NCBI RefSeq assembly: GCF_047495875.1
Contig: NC_092463.1
Location: 3,481,057 to 3,545,056, forward strand
DNA from: Pithys albifrons albifrons
Lineage: Eukaryota > Chordata > Aves > Passeriformes > Thamnophilidae
DNA: 64,000 bases
Direction: 5' to 3'
Shown in pieces: positions 12,401-23,487 of this stretch (position 1 is the first letter of the stretch; each line of letters starts with the position of its first letter). Under the pieces are notes generated by a model. The model did not search any database. It saw only the letters and a list, made by a program, of their open reading frames with translations, and had not been told where the DNA came from. Both the position numbers and the translations under genes were made by a program.

Positions 12401-13092
12401 GAGAGGAACCAGAGTGGTAGTTCAGCCCTTAGTTAGTTATCAGCTACTTCCTGTGAGACTGTATGAGCAGGAGAACTGGACAGTCAAAAAGCTGGGCCCT
12501 GAAATTTAGAAAGATTGACTCAGGCAACTGAGGAATTACTGGAGTGACAAAAACTAGTTCCAAGAATCTGAGACAGTTCACATGGACTCAGTGGAAAGAT
12601 CAATGGATGGATTTGTTGTACAAGGATTTTGTCTTTTTCATACCAAACGATTCCAGGGGGTATTTTTCAAAATTGAGAAGACATTACATCAAAAAATCTG
12701 CAAAGTGACAGTACACAAATCCTGCATATAAATGGCTAATGTGTGTCACCAGGACGCGTTTGTAGCTCAGAGTGAGCGTCAGCTCCAAATGGTGTTTGCA
12801 CAGAGTTATAAACCCAGAACTGAACTATTGTAGTTACAGAAATATTAGTCACAAGAGTGCAAAAGGAGTCCCTGCAGAGGAGTAATCCCTTTGAGCAGGT
12901 ACAAACAAGGAAACACCTGCAAAGATTTGTTACTTCAAGGAGACAGACCTGCTATTCTTTGCACAAACTCTGCACAAGAGAGACACTGCAGGAGACAGCT
13001 GTGAATACAGTGCATTGCTGGGGTGTAAAGTATCCATGTCTGGTTCCAGTATCACCAGGGTGGGACACAAATACTCAGCACAGAGGTTTTCC
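9445..13092 (-). other. GMFB: GMFB 3' UTR (inferred)
   Basis: This is the terminal-exon sequence after the GMFB stop codon. It is moderately AT-rich and holds no CR1 fragment over 3.6 kb, although CR1s are frequent on either side. That fits transcribed and constrained sequence. Mammalian GMFB also has a long 3' UTR (family knowledge). The left limit rests on the AATAAA at 9462-9467. Confidence 0.5.
9462..9467 (-). terminator. GMFB: Inferred GMFB poly(A) signal
   Basis: AATAAA on the minus strand. It is followed about 15-25 nt downstream by a GU-rich stretch (GGTTGTGTTG near 9440-9450), the usual arrangement around a cleavage site. It would give GMFB a 3' UTR of roughly 3.6 kb. Another AATAAA at 11269-11274 could serve as a proximal site. 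Neither is confirmed by transcript data. Confidence 0.5.
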
Positions 13093-13164
13093 TCAGTGGA
13101 AGAAGCCCAGTTTCTCACGCAGCCACTCCTCAGTGAGGTCTTCTGTATTTCTGATTTCAAACAC
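13093..13164 (-). CDS. GMFB: GMFB exon 7 (C terminus and stop)
   Basis: Encodes [20 protein letters not shown] followed by FFH and TGA (stop at 13093-13095). The acceptor is TTTAG just beyond 13164. It holds the C-terminal helix of the ADF-H fold and continues into the long 3' UTR. Confidence 0.95.
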   Translation of the reverse strand: MFEIRNTEDLTEEWLREKLGFFH

Positions 13165-16100
13165 CTAAACAAAAGGCACTGCATCAGTTCCCAAGGGGAT
13201 GGCACTGGGAAGGGATGAGAACACAAACATCACCTTTCCACACACACTGTCTGAGCTGCAATAACCAGTCACCCCCAAAAGGCTCCTGAAAGGATCAGAT
13301 CAGTGGAAAATACACAAGACCAAGTGGCAACGAACAACATTAACCTGAGCAAGAATCCTGTAATTCCTGTTCCAAGGCTTCACTCTTCTCCTCATTAATA
13401 TGAGAAAAGCACATGGAGAACATTTTAAAATGAGCCTGGAATGGCACCATCTCACATCCATTATCTCAGCCAGATGGTCCATTTGAAGAATACAAATCAA
13501 TTTACTCTCTGGGCTGATTTAAGACACAACTATTCTTTCCTTGGACTAAAACAAACCCAAAATAGCCACTTTTACCTGTAAGAAACAATCCTGGGATACC
13601 TCGAAACAAAATTGTACAAAAACCAAACCAAAAAATCATAGAATTCCAGAATGGTTTGGGTTGGAAGGGACCTTAAAGCTCATCTCATCCCACCCCCTGC
13701 CATGGGCAGGGACACCTCCCACCAGCCCAGGTTGCTCCAAGCCCTGTCCAGCCTGGCCTTGGATACTTCAGGGATGGGGCAGACCCAGCTCCTCTGGGCA
13801 ACCCCCCAAAACAACCTCAAACCCACCAACCCAAAGCTTTGTTAAGTCTTAAACAAACCTTGAGCCTCGAAGCAGAAAACAAGATCAAAGACACCAATAT
13901 ACTCTTGACATTTCATGTGGGCAAGTAACTGGTTGTGGTTTGGGTTTTTAAAAGCATTGAAGAGAAGCTGTGTTAGTTCTGCACTGCTCACTGGAGCCCA
14001 GGAGATGCCCAGTGACAGATCATCTTGTCCAAAGAGCCAGGGAAGGAATTTTACAAATCCACAGACCTTCAAATTGGAGGAACCCCAAAATTCAGTGTTA
14101 TGAGAACAGAACAGCTTAAGAGAAGCCAAGCTGATATGCAAAAGTCACTGAAAGAATGAGAGAACTCAGCTGAGTCACATGTAGAAATTACACCAGGAGG
14201 AAGTCACAGCATGAGCTAAAATGAAACACAGCTCAGCAAGTGGCAACAGAGCACATCAGAAGAGCAAACAAGCAACCCCAACAGGAGACAGGCTGCCTGC
14301 TCCAGCTTCAGAAGGAAGATGATCAGGGACCTCAATATCCACTCCTGGGCTTGCATTCAAAAGCCTTTCAGACTGAATTTCTCCCATTTCAGTGGTGACA
14401 GGAACTCAACTGAGCTATTCCTCAGCCCTTCACCTCCTTCTCATCAACCCTTCTTCTTCACTTTCTGAAAACTGTCTTCCTGCTTTCTATCACAGCTCTC
14501 AGGCCTCCAAGATGCAGTTTCACAGACCTAAAAAAGCCTCTTTGGGGCTGAGCTGCTGTTTCCACCATCTTACCTTCTGCTTCTTCCATTGACTCCTGTC
14601 AACCTGAGGTCTAATTTAAAACAGAGAGGTCTTTTCTTACAAAGTACAGCTGGAAAAGGTAGAGGTTCAAGGCCAGGTTGGACGGGGCTTGGAGCGGCCT
14701 GGGATAGCGGAAGGTGTCCCAGTTCAAGGCAGAGGATGGAACTGTATGATCTCTAAGGTCCCTTCCAACCCCAAACAGGCTGTGATTCTGTGATTCAGAG
14801 TTCTCTCTCTGGCCCAACAGACATTTTTTTGGGATGTTGAAGGGCTCAGCAGGATAAGGAACACCTGCAGGGAACGCTGCTGTTGGGGAGTAGTGAGGTC
14901 ATTTCACATGGGATGAAGTGACAGCTGACTCTGTTAAGCTTTACTGCTTGAAGCTGAAACTTTAACAACTCTGGATGCCAATTAAGCAGAGATTTCAACG
15001 ATCTCCAAAATGAGGAACAGGTGACATTTGTCTTCTAAAACACACACACACCTAGGCCTGGTGAATGCAGTGATTCCTTCTGCTCTCAGTGCTGGAGGAA
15101 CCAAGCACAGAAGGAATTGTTCAGCACTTGGCACATGTTCCTTGTTCTGCAGGCTGTGCAGCAAGCACACAGCCCCAGAAACCAGCCAGACTGATCTGCT
15201 TTGCACCACACTGAGTCCTCAGTCTGTCCTTCCCATCAATAAATTCATTCCCAAAAGCAAAGCCAGCCAGGCTACCAATGGGTATTTTCATTTAGAGAAC
15301 ACTGTTCTTCCTGTACCTTAAACCACCAGAGATCCCCTCACACTCCTCCTTCAGTCTTCCTAAACCAGATTCTGTTCACTGTAACCACAAAGTCTCACAA
15401 AACCCTTCCTGCCATGGGTTCCAGCGAGACACAAAACAACCTGCAGTGAAGGGGGGACAGTTATTTCAATATTCAGCTGTACCTTGGTGAGTTCAGCTGT
15501 CTGTACAAGCTTATTCTTGCTGCCAGCATACATCATCTGCTGCTCAGGCTTACACCCTGCAGTTATGGGGGGAAAAAAGAGGGTTTGATTAGTTATTGTG
15601 ACTGCAACACTTCAAAAATAAGAATTTTTTAAATTCCAAACTGAAAGTTGAAGACATTCATAGGTAGAATTCTCAGGTAACTACAGGAGAGTGTGCTCAC
15701 TAGTTGCTAAACTCTTTTACACACCTCGTTACTCTGGCTCTGAGCAACGAAGGGTAAAACAATGCAATCAGTTTATCTTCTTCCAGAGGATAACAAGGAT
15801 AATCCAGTAATGCCAGCAAGCTACACTATGACAGTACAGAACACAGATGGAAGACTCAGGAGCAACTGAGCTCTGTAAGCCCAAACCAAGTCACAGGTTA
15901 TTCAGCTTCCATGAAAATCACACATTTCACTGCCCAGGCAGGCTCATGTTGCAGGTTACTGTGACACAAGCAGAGGACACAACTGCTCCATACAAACTTG
16001 GGATGATCCAGGATGACACTCTGTTTCTCCTGGAACTTTCACCAGCACTTCAACCTGCCCAGTGTGGGTTAGGGAGCCCTTCTTTCTTTCCATTCACCCA

Positions 16101-19100
16101 CAGCTGTGACAGCCCTTTAGCCCATCACATCACAGCCCTGTTTGGAGGCATCCTCTGCTGCTGCCCTTTGCATCCAGGCCCAGGGAAACCTTCCTCTCAA
16201 ATCCCATCCTAACCCTCTTACAGGGTGCTGTTCCTCTCATGGATAGAATGAAAGGAATAGGAATCTGAGGTCCTCAGAAATAAATGGGTTCCCATGTCCT
16301 GCTGAGAGGGGAGTTTCTTCTCCCCAGTCACTGATATCTACAAATAGCAAGACAGGCAGGTGAATAGAATCCCTTGGGAACAGAGGGGCTGGAGCAGGTC
16401 CAGAGAAGAGCAACGAGGCTGGAGAAGTGACTGGAGCACAAGTGCTGTGGGGAGAGGCTGAGGGAGCTGGGGGTGTTTAGCCTGGAGAAGAGGAGGCTCA
16501 GGGGTGACCTCAGCACTGTCTGGAACTCCCTGAAGGGAAGTTCTGGCCAGGTGGGGGTTGGTCTCTTCTCCCAGGCACTCAGCAATAGGACAAGGGGGCA
16601 CGATGGGCTCAAGCTCTGCCAGGGGAAATTTCAGTTGGAGAGCAAAAAAAAATCTTTCCAGAGAGAGTGCTCAGGCATTGGAATGGGCTGCCCAGAGAGA
16701 GGGTGGATTCCCCAATCCCTGGAGGTTTTTAAGGTGAGCTTGGCCATGGCACTGAGTGCCATGATCTGGTAAAGGGACTGGAGTTGAACCAAGGGTTGGA
16801 CTTGATGATCTCAGAGGTCTTTTCCAACCCAATCCATTCTATGATTCTGTGAGAGGTGGTATCTTCCAGGCCTTTCGTCGCTCACTTCCTTAGCCTTACA
16901 TGGTCATATTTTGAGGATTCTCCAGGAGAGGGTGACAGGAAAGAGGCTAAATTCAGTTAAACCCACATGAGTAGATGCAGAATGCTCCAGGCCTGTCCTT
17001 TAGAGAAGGGTGTTGCCAAGCACAGGCACATTTAGGAAGACAGACCTTCTGGCCCTCCCAGCAGGAAACCAACACTCCTGCTCAGCCTTCAGAAATGGCA
17101 AAGAGAGAATCTCTTCTATCATACACCCTCAGTGCCCTAAATGTGAACCTCAAAGGCAGGAAAACCTCACTGAGAGTGTTAAGCACTCAATTTAATCTCC
17201 CATAGCAAAGACTATTCCCAAATTTACACCACACAGTAGCCACCAATCACAGTGTTCACTCACCAACTGGACTGGAGAAGATAAAGCACAATGGGTAAGA
17301 AACTCTTCCATCTTCATGCTGGTACTTGTAACTATACACAATAAATGTTTTTTCTGAGGTTAAAGAAACTAAGAAACCAATGATTAGGATATAATCCTTG
17401 ATCTTGATGCAGGCACAAGTAACTGCTGCACCTCAGAAGGTGCTTTAATTTGGTAATAAACGTCTCAGTGTTCTGTTTTCACTTCCATATCTGACTCTCA
17501 GAACTGACCCCACCTCAGTGCAAGGGCTGTCTCTGTGTAATGTTTCACATCAGGCTAAAAACCACCCTCACATGACAAATATTCCTCTCCCAGCTTTGTA
17601 AAAAGACTTCCCACACCCACCACTGTGGTTTTGGCTGAATAAAAAGCCAATTCATTCTTTGCTGACCAAGCACTCTGTTGTTTCAGGTGTTTTGCTGAAT
17701 CTGAACTGCAGTTTTAGCCAGGACTCCTGTTTTGGAGCTTCCCACTGCAGTGTGGGCATGAAAGGAAAGATTCAGCACAGCACATGGAACAGTGCCAGGC
17801 AGCCTTGGAGGCTGAAAGAGGCAGGTACTTTCTTCACTTATAACTTAAGTAACCCTTATTTTTCATTAGTTAAAGAATAATTTACTTGTTGTTCTTTTGT
17901 TCCTTTTTTTCTTTTCCAACACAGGGATTCCTCCCCAGAGCAATCCCAGAATCAGCAACTGCAGCAAAACAACAACAGCCACATCCTCACAAAGTACCAC
18001 AACAGATCCTGAGTTACACAGACACACTTCTATATTTAGAAGTAGCCACAAACTGGTACGTTTTACTCACTTCTTTACATTACCAGCAGCGTGGCTGCAC
18101 TTCCCCAAACATTATATAGTCTGAAAGGGAATAAAATCTCAGGAAAGGATTAAATGAGTCGTCGTTTCAACAAGTGGGACAACAGCTCAGTGCACCCCTA
18201 CAACAGATCCCTGGGTTATCTCACAAATAAAATCAGAGTACAGCAAGAATTGGCCTAAAAAGGTGAAGTCGGAGGTTTTGAACAGCCTCCAGGAGTGAGT
18301 AAGACCAATCGGCAGCAGCATGAGAAGGATATCGAGGTTGTCTCTCAGGCAGCTCATCTTTTAGCTCATCAGGAGAAATACCCTGGTGACATTAAACACA
18401 AGCAATATTTGAGCAAATGATCCTGCACTGGAAGGTTAAAGCAGAACAATGGACAGTGAAACACCTGCAGGTGAGCTGATAATGACCTCCCAAATCACCA
18501 GAGCAGTTTAGGAAGACTTGTGTGCTGACAGACTCCTATGACTAAACACAGAATTAATGTTAGGATGAATAATCACCCCTGGTTTAGGCATAATGAGTTT
18601 AGCAAACAGTTTTGGCTCTGGTTGGCCATGTTGGCAGCCACCACACTCTGCTAACTCTAGTGCTGAACAGAAGTGAGCAAGCACACACCAAAAAGTATGT
18701 TAAAATCAGCTACATAAATTAAAAATTTGGGCATTTCAGTCCTCCCTCCTTCAGCAAACAAAAGGGAGCCCCCATTCTATTTAGACTTTACATTAACCTC
18801 TACATTCAAGGGAACAAGAGCTATGGTTGGTGCTCAGATCCCTGGGAAGGATTTAATTTTGCCCTATGGACCATTAGGAGACACCACACACTGGGCTGAC
18901 CTTATTATGCCACCCATCAAATTTAGAGTCTGCAGGGGATTAGCAATCCTGCTTCTAATTGATGGCAGAGCAGCTCAGAGGCAAATGTGCAGATCTACGT
19001 GGAAACACAGCAGAAATCTCTTCAAAAAGCCAGCAGGTGCCAAAGAAGCTTCTTACACAGTTAAAACAGCTTTAAAAATAACTTTTTTTTTTTGGTGTGC

Positions 19101-22100
19101 AGTTAATTAGTCAACTCAATTGCTTCTGCATAGTTTCACTATTAATGGTGCTGTGCTGTACATGCAGAGTGACCATGCATTTAAATAAGCTCATGACCCA
19201 AATTAGATTAAGAGTTTGATAACAATTTGAAACTAAGGCAGTACCTTAGAGACAACAACACATTGCAGGCTGAAGATATTCTTATTTACAATTCATTTAA
19301 CAAACCTCATGCTCCTCATCCAGCACCACCAACTGCTTATCCTTGTCGATTTTCACTATAAATCAAAACAGAACACAGATCAATGTTGTTTTCCATCGAT
19401 TTATACAGTGGCTGCAGAAGCTTTTTAGCATTCAACAATTCCAGCCCTTGTGATTCTGTTTTGCTTCTTCAGAGCATCCTCCCATGACTTCCCAAAATCG
19501 TTTTACAAACAGTGGTAGACTCTGAGCCATAATTACACATAAATACTCTGCTAAGAGCAGATGGAATCCTGTACAAGAACAGCATTGCTTTAGTGTTAGA
19601 ATTACAGGCAGAGCTGCAGCTCATACAACAAACACCCTCCTGGCTCACAGTTACCTGTTCCAGCAGAAATGTTACAGAGGGGGAAAAGAGGAGAGAGGAT
19701 TTTCTGTCAGGTTGTGTCAGGCACGTTTGGAACTCACTTATAATGGCAGCATTGTTGGTCTCTTTGCGAAACCGGAATTTTCTGAGTTTCTCCACCAGGT
19801 CTTCGGCAACATCACAAACCACCAGAGATTCGCTCTGCAAAGAGGAAATGGCAGAGGGGAGGGAGAGATAAATCTTTCTAGAAAGTAAACCAGAAATCCC
19901 TGCGTCACACAAACCCTACTGAAGGGGGCCTGCCTGTCCAAAGTTTCAGAACAGCACATAAACCAGAAAAAACATGGATGAAACCATTAAAAAACCCAAA
20001 CCAAAACACATTAAAGGAACATTTATCTGTTTAAATACCCTCCTCAAAGCCATGCAATTAACTAGAAATATTTCATTCACTCCTTCTGAACTGGGATTAT
20101 TCTCACAGGTCTTACAAGTGAACTTTGGATTTCAGAAGCAGCTTTTGTACTTCTACACTCGGAGTTAAATTTTACACTTCATTTGCCAAGTCCTGAAATA
20201 AGGGAGCCCCTTGGAGTGGCAGTAAATGGAATAAAGTAATTTAAGCATTTAAAATAATGGGACCTGCTGTTAATATTTCAAAAGAACGTGGTGATTAAGG
20301 GTCACTGCTTCCTTTTACCCACAAAAATATTAATTGAATTTTTGAGATTTACCCCCAATGCATTTAAGACATTTGAACCAAAAAAAACAAGCAGCCTTTT
20401 CCCCCCAGTGCAGGCCAAGTTCTCAGCAGAGATGACATGTTAGTCATCAGACTGAAGATGAGGAAGGAAATCATTATTTCACAAGCAGCCATGCAGGTTA
20501 TCTCCCCTTGCACATGCAAGTTCTGAACTGTACCAAGCCAACCACGGCCCCTTCCTGAGCCACATTTCATACACACAACCCCTGAATCCAAGAGGTCCAT
20601 GGAGCTGGATAAGGAAGAGTTATTTAATATATGCAGCTTGTATTTTATTTGTAAACTCCCGAGGCATCAAGGATTTTTTGCCAAAATTATGGTGTTTCAA
20701 GGCTTCCTTAAAAAAATTCCTCAAATAAACAGACAGTGCAAGATCACCCATTAAATGCTAAAATAAAGTGCTTTTTCACTGAGACTGATCACTGCTCATA
20801 AATCAGAGGAAAGTTGCTGTTGAAGCTCCCAGTTGTCTTCCTGTGCTCACCATTATTTGTGAGATTTACTGCAAAAAACAGAGGGTGGCTCTGCCTCCCC
20901 CCTCCAACAGCCCAGGATTACTGTTGCTCCTGAAATGATCTTCATCTTGACCAAATTCTGGCACAAAGGCTCATCCCTTTGCATCCCCTGGACAGCTGGA
21001 GAGGAAAGCAGGCCCTGCTGTGACAGCACAGCTCGGGCACAGCGTGTGCAGCCTCCTCCTTCTCCCTACAGATTGTTCTTGGCTCCCTCCGATGCCCAAA
21101 TGGATCCCTCTGATCCAAACAGTTGGACACGATGATCTCAGAGGACTTTTCCAATTCTGGGATTCTGTGAAATGTCACTAATAACCACTGTCACTAATTC
21201 AGGGGAAAAAAAATATTGAAAATTATTGAAATATTGAAAATTATTTTAAAAACAGCAAAATCCAGGACTGCATTTCACAGTTGAAGTCTTATTTTGTATA
21301 AAATGCCACTAATATCAACTCAGAAGGTCTCTGATAAAAAAACCCAACAGAATACAGGGCTGCATTTCAAAACTGGAGTTACATTTTGTATGAAATGCTC
21401 TTTTCCAAAGGAAGCCTTTCCCAATCCTCTGGACTCAGCAGTTTCTCCCAGCAGACAAGCCTTGTTGCTCTTGCTCCACCTGTGCAGCCACACAAACAAA
21501 TCCCTGAGGGAATTTGAAGGAAAACACTTGGTACCATCAGATTCAGATTGTTTATTAGGGCTGAGCTGGATGACCAGGGCTTGGTTTAACAGAAACTGGG
21601 GGCAGCCAAGCCAGGACTGGTGCACAGACACGGGCACAGCTGCCAACACCACGGGGGGGAAGATGCTGCTCCGTGATCTCCCCGGGACTGGATCCCCCGC
21701 GGGGCACTCGCTCCCCTCACCATCTGACCAGCAAACTGGAATTTCCTACATGTGCTTCAAGAACGACTCTTTCCTTCTCTGCAGAGGCACAGACAGCAAC
21801 CCAAGATCTGAGTAAATTTGCTTTGCCACTGTTCCTTCCACAGGAGGCTTTACCTCCCCAAACCTTCACTACAACCACCTCTTTCTTCTCCCATAAGCAG
21901 TTACAGAATCACAGAATCGATTGGGTTGGAAAAGACCTCTGAGATCATCAAGTCCAACCCTTGATCCAACCCCACTGCGATCACCAGCCCAGGGCACTCT
22001 GTGCCCTGGGCTGGTGATCGCAGTGGGGTTGGATCAAGACATGGTGGATTCTCACTCAGTGCCACATCCATAGAATCACAGAATCATAGAATGGATTGGG

Positions 22101-23224
22101 TTGGAAAAGACCTCCAAGATCATCAAGTCCAACCTTGGTCCAACTCCAGACCCTTTACCAGATCATGGCACTCAGTGCCACGGCCAAGCTCACCTTAAAA
22201 ACCTCCAGGGATGGGGAATCCACCCCCTCTCTGGGCAGCGCATTCCAATGCCTGAGCACTCTCTCTGTAAAGAATTTTTTTTTGCTCTTCGACTTCAATT
22301 TGCCCTGGCAGAGCTTGAGCCCATCGTGCCCCCTTGTCCTATTGCTGAGTGCCTGGGAGAAGAGACCAACCCCCACCTGGCCAGAACTTCCCTTCAGGGA
22401 GTTCCAGACAGTGCTGAGGTCACCTCTGAGCCTCCTCTTCTCCAGTTCTGTATCCATTGCCCACCATTAATGCAAAGTACCCCCCAGCGTTGACCCACCG
22501 GCACCCACAGCGTTTATCCCTCAGCCCTTGCCCCAGCCCGCAGCCACAGCTCCAAACCCACCACCCGGCTGAATGAGTTCCGTGACCAACAATCAGCTGT
22601 TCCTTGGCTAATTAGCTGAAAACAGCACAGGACGCAGCGCCCGGCTCCGACCCAGCCACCAATCGCTTCACAGCCACATAACCAGCTCCTCAGCGCTCAC
22701 ATCACGCGTTCTCTCGTTGATTATCCTACTGTTCCTCAGAGAATCGCTTCCGAACAAGTCAATCCTGCATTGCCCCAGCGGGCGGACCCCCGCGGGCGGG
22801 TCCCCGCTCAGAGCTGGCTCAGGGTCTCTCCCCAGGGAGGGTTTCCCCACCAGCGATGGCTCAGGGTGCCCCTCTGGGCGAGTTTCCCCTCAGAACAGGC
22901 TCAGGGTCCCCTCCCGGGCAGGTTTCCCCTCAGAGCTGGCTCAGTGTCCCCTCCCGGGCAGGTTTCCCCTCAGAGCTGGCTCAGGGTCCCCTCCTAGGGA
23001 GGGTCTCCCCTCAGAACTGGCTCAGGGTCCGCCCTCGGGCGGGTTTCCCCTCAACGCTGCCTCAGGGTCCCCCCCACCCCGGGCGGGTCTCCCACTCAGA
23101 GATGGTTCACGGTCCCCTCCCGGGCGGATCTCCCCCTCAGAACTGGCTCAGGGTCAGCCCCCAGGAGGGTCTCCCCTCAGAACTGGCTCAGGCTTCCCCC
23201 CTCGATGTTTCCCCCCCTCACCAT
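13093..23224 (-). CDS. GMFB: Glia maturation factor beta, complete coding region in seven exons
   Basis: GMFB is a small cytosolic ADF-homology protein that binds the Arp2/3 complex and promotes debranching of actin filaments (family knowledge). Joining 23222-23224, 19738-19834, 19306-19355, 18333-18382, 17264-17346, 15483-15556 and 13093-13164 gives 429 nt. That is 142 residues plus stop, exactly the usual family length, with every junction in frame. Landmarks are [20 protein letters not shown] at the N terminus, [18 protein letters not shown] in the middle, [20 protein letters not shown] before the last helix and [12 protein letters not shown] at the C terminus. The ADF-H fold spans nearly the whole protein. 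No frameshift or stop is present. Intron 4 is of the AT-AC U12 type. The closest alternative, GMFG, is excluded by the synteny with CNIH1 and CGRRF1. Confidence 0.96.
13638..13805 (-). mobile_element. CR1 LINE 3' fragment in GMFB intron 6
   Basis: The plus strand reads AGAATTCCAGAATGGTTTGG, GTTGGAAGGGACCTTAAAGC and CCATGGGCAGGGACACCTCC. It lies in sense with GMFB transcription. Confidence 0.85.
14650..14800 (+). mobile_element. CR1 LINE 3' end in GMFB intron 6
   Basis: A sense CR1 tail ending in CTGTGATTCTGTGATTC, which retains two of the terminal 8-bp repeat units. It is antisense to GMFB. Confidence 0.85.
15483..15556 (-). CDS. GMFB: GMFB exon 6
   Basis: 74 nt encoding (G)[21 protein letters not shown] and ending LTK. 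The acceptor is CTGCAG beyond 15556 and the donor is GTACAG from 15482 downward. It enters in phase 1, completing the Gly codon begun by exon 5, and leaves in phase 0. Confidence 0.95.
16365..16855 (+). mobile_element. CR1 LINE 3' fragment, near full 3' UTR, in GMFB intron 5
   Basis: Starts in the 'ggagcaggtccagagaagag' region, passes through CTGGAGAAGAGGAGGCTCAG and GAACTCCCTGAAGGGAAGTT, and ends CCATTCTATGATTCTGTGAG. At about 490 bp it is one of the longest copies here. It carries the CTCCCTG diagnostic variant. Confidence 0.9.
17264..17346 (-). CDS. GMFB: GMFB exon 5
   Basis: 83 nt encoding [20 protein letters not shown] followed by FIFSSPV. Its first base completes the Arg codon opened by exon 4. 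It is preceded by an AC dinucleotide (17347-17348) as the U12-type 3' splice site, not AG. Its own donor is GTGAGTG. Confidence 0.95.
17347..18332 (-). other. GMFB: GMFB intron 4, U12-type AT-AC intron
   Basis: Read on the minus strand, the intron begins ATATCCTTCT immediately after CCTCG and ends AAAAAAC before ATTTATTG. The branch-like string TTCTTTAAC (17359-17367) lies with its adenosine about 13 nt from the end, one base off the TTCCTTAAC consensus. The reading frame and the conserved residues R-F-I at the junction fit only this AT-AC pair. It would be removed by the minor (U11/U12) spliceosome. Confidence 0.92.
18333..18382 (-). CDS. GMFB: GMFB exon 4
   Basis: 50 nt encoding [16 protein letters not shown] and two bases of an Arg codon. 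The acceptor reads CACCAG beyond 18382. The donor is the U12 string ATATCCTT. Confidence 0.95.
19306..19355 (-). CDS. GMFB: GMFB exon 3
   Basis: 50 nt encoding (M)[16 protein letters not shown]. The acceptor reads TTTATAG and the donor GTTTGT. The QL and EEHE residues differ slightly from the mammalian protein, as expected for a bird. Confidence 0.95.
19738..19834 (-). CDS. GMFB: GMFB exon 2
   Basis: 97 nt encoding [20 protein letters not shown] then [12 protein letters not shown] and the first base of Met. The acceptor is TTTGCAG and the donor GTGAGTT. The frame stays open past the donor, but those residues are not GMFB. Confidence 0.96.
21125..21175 (+). mobile_element. Short CR1 LINE tail in GMFB intron 1
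   Basis: GGACACGATGATCTCAGAGG followed by CTTTTCCAATTCTGGGATTC. Only the last 50 bp of a CR1 3' end are present. Confidence 0.7.
21904..22446 (-). mobile_element. Two CR1 LINE 3' fragments, the first rearranged, in GMFB intron 1
   Basis: The first copy starts at 21904 (ACAGAATCACAGAATCGATT) and is broken at about 21998 by a fold-back duplication of its own sequence. It seems to resume with CTCAGTGCCACATCCA near 22055. A second copy starts at about 22066 and runs to about 22446, ending in the CTCCTCTTCTCCAG block. It carries the agggagttcc (CTCCCTG) variant. Confidence 0.85.
21960..22038. repeat. Perfect 38-bp inverted repeat with 3-nt loop
   Basis: The left arm 21960-21997 and right arm 22001-22038 are exact reverse complements, separated only by TCT at 21998-22000. 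The left arm is ordinary CR1 sequence, so the right arm is an inverted copy of it. A GMFB pre-mRNA would fold this into a 38-bp uninterrupted duplex. Confidence 0.97.
22780..23200. repeat. 40-42-bp GC-rich minisatellite in GMFB intron 1
   Basis: About ten tandem units containing GGCTCAGGGTCCCCTCCCGG and TTTCCCCTCAGA. The GGCTC (or one-base variant) core recurs at 22816, 22858, 22898, 22938, 22978, 23019, 23059, 23104, 23145 and 23185. It ends about 20 bp from the GMFB exon 1 donor. On the transcribed (minus) sense it is rich in GGG and GGGG runs. Long plus-strand frames across it are repeat artefacts. Confidence 0.92.
23222..23224 (-). CDS. GMFB: GMFB exon 1, coding part (initiator codon only)
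   Basis: A GC-rich leader with CGG repeats runs into ATG at 23222-23224, followed at once by the donor GTGAGGGGGG. Exon 2 opens in phase 0 with AGC (Ser), so M plus SESLVV gives the known N terminus. The rest of exon 1 (to about 23300) is 5' UTR. Confidence 0.88.
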
Positions 23225-23435
23225 CGTGTCTGTCCTCCCGCTCCCGCCGCCGCCGCCGCCACCGCCTCCGAGCCGGGCTGCGCCCCCCGCCCCGCCCCAC
23301 TGCGCCTGCGCGCGCTGGGCCCCGCCCCCTCCGCCCCACACCGACCAATCAGCGCCGCGAATTCCGCAGAGTGGGCGGGGCGGCGTCACGCGCCGACGGG
23401 TGACGGGGAAGGCCCCGCGGGGCGGGAAAAGGGGA

Positions 23436-23447
23436 GGTCACGTGACC
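23436..23447. promoter_or_regulatory. Palindromic E-box, CLEAR/USF type
   Basis: GGTCACGTGACC is a perfect 12-bp palindrome containing GTCACGTGAC. This is the preferred site of TFEB/MITF-family and USF basic helix-loop-helix proteins (motif knowledge). Confidence 0.6.
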
Positions 23448-23473
23448 ACGCCCCGCCAAGCCCCGCCCCTCCC

Positions 23474-23487
23474 GTTGCCACGGCAAC
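23474..23487. promoter_or_regulatory. RFX X-box-like palindrome
   Basis: GTTGCCACGGCAAC fits the GTNRCCNNRGYAAC X-box consensus of RFX factors at every fixed position. Confidence 0.6.
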
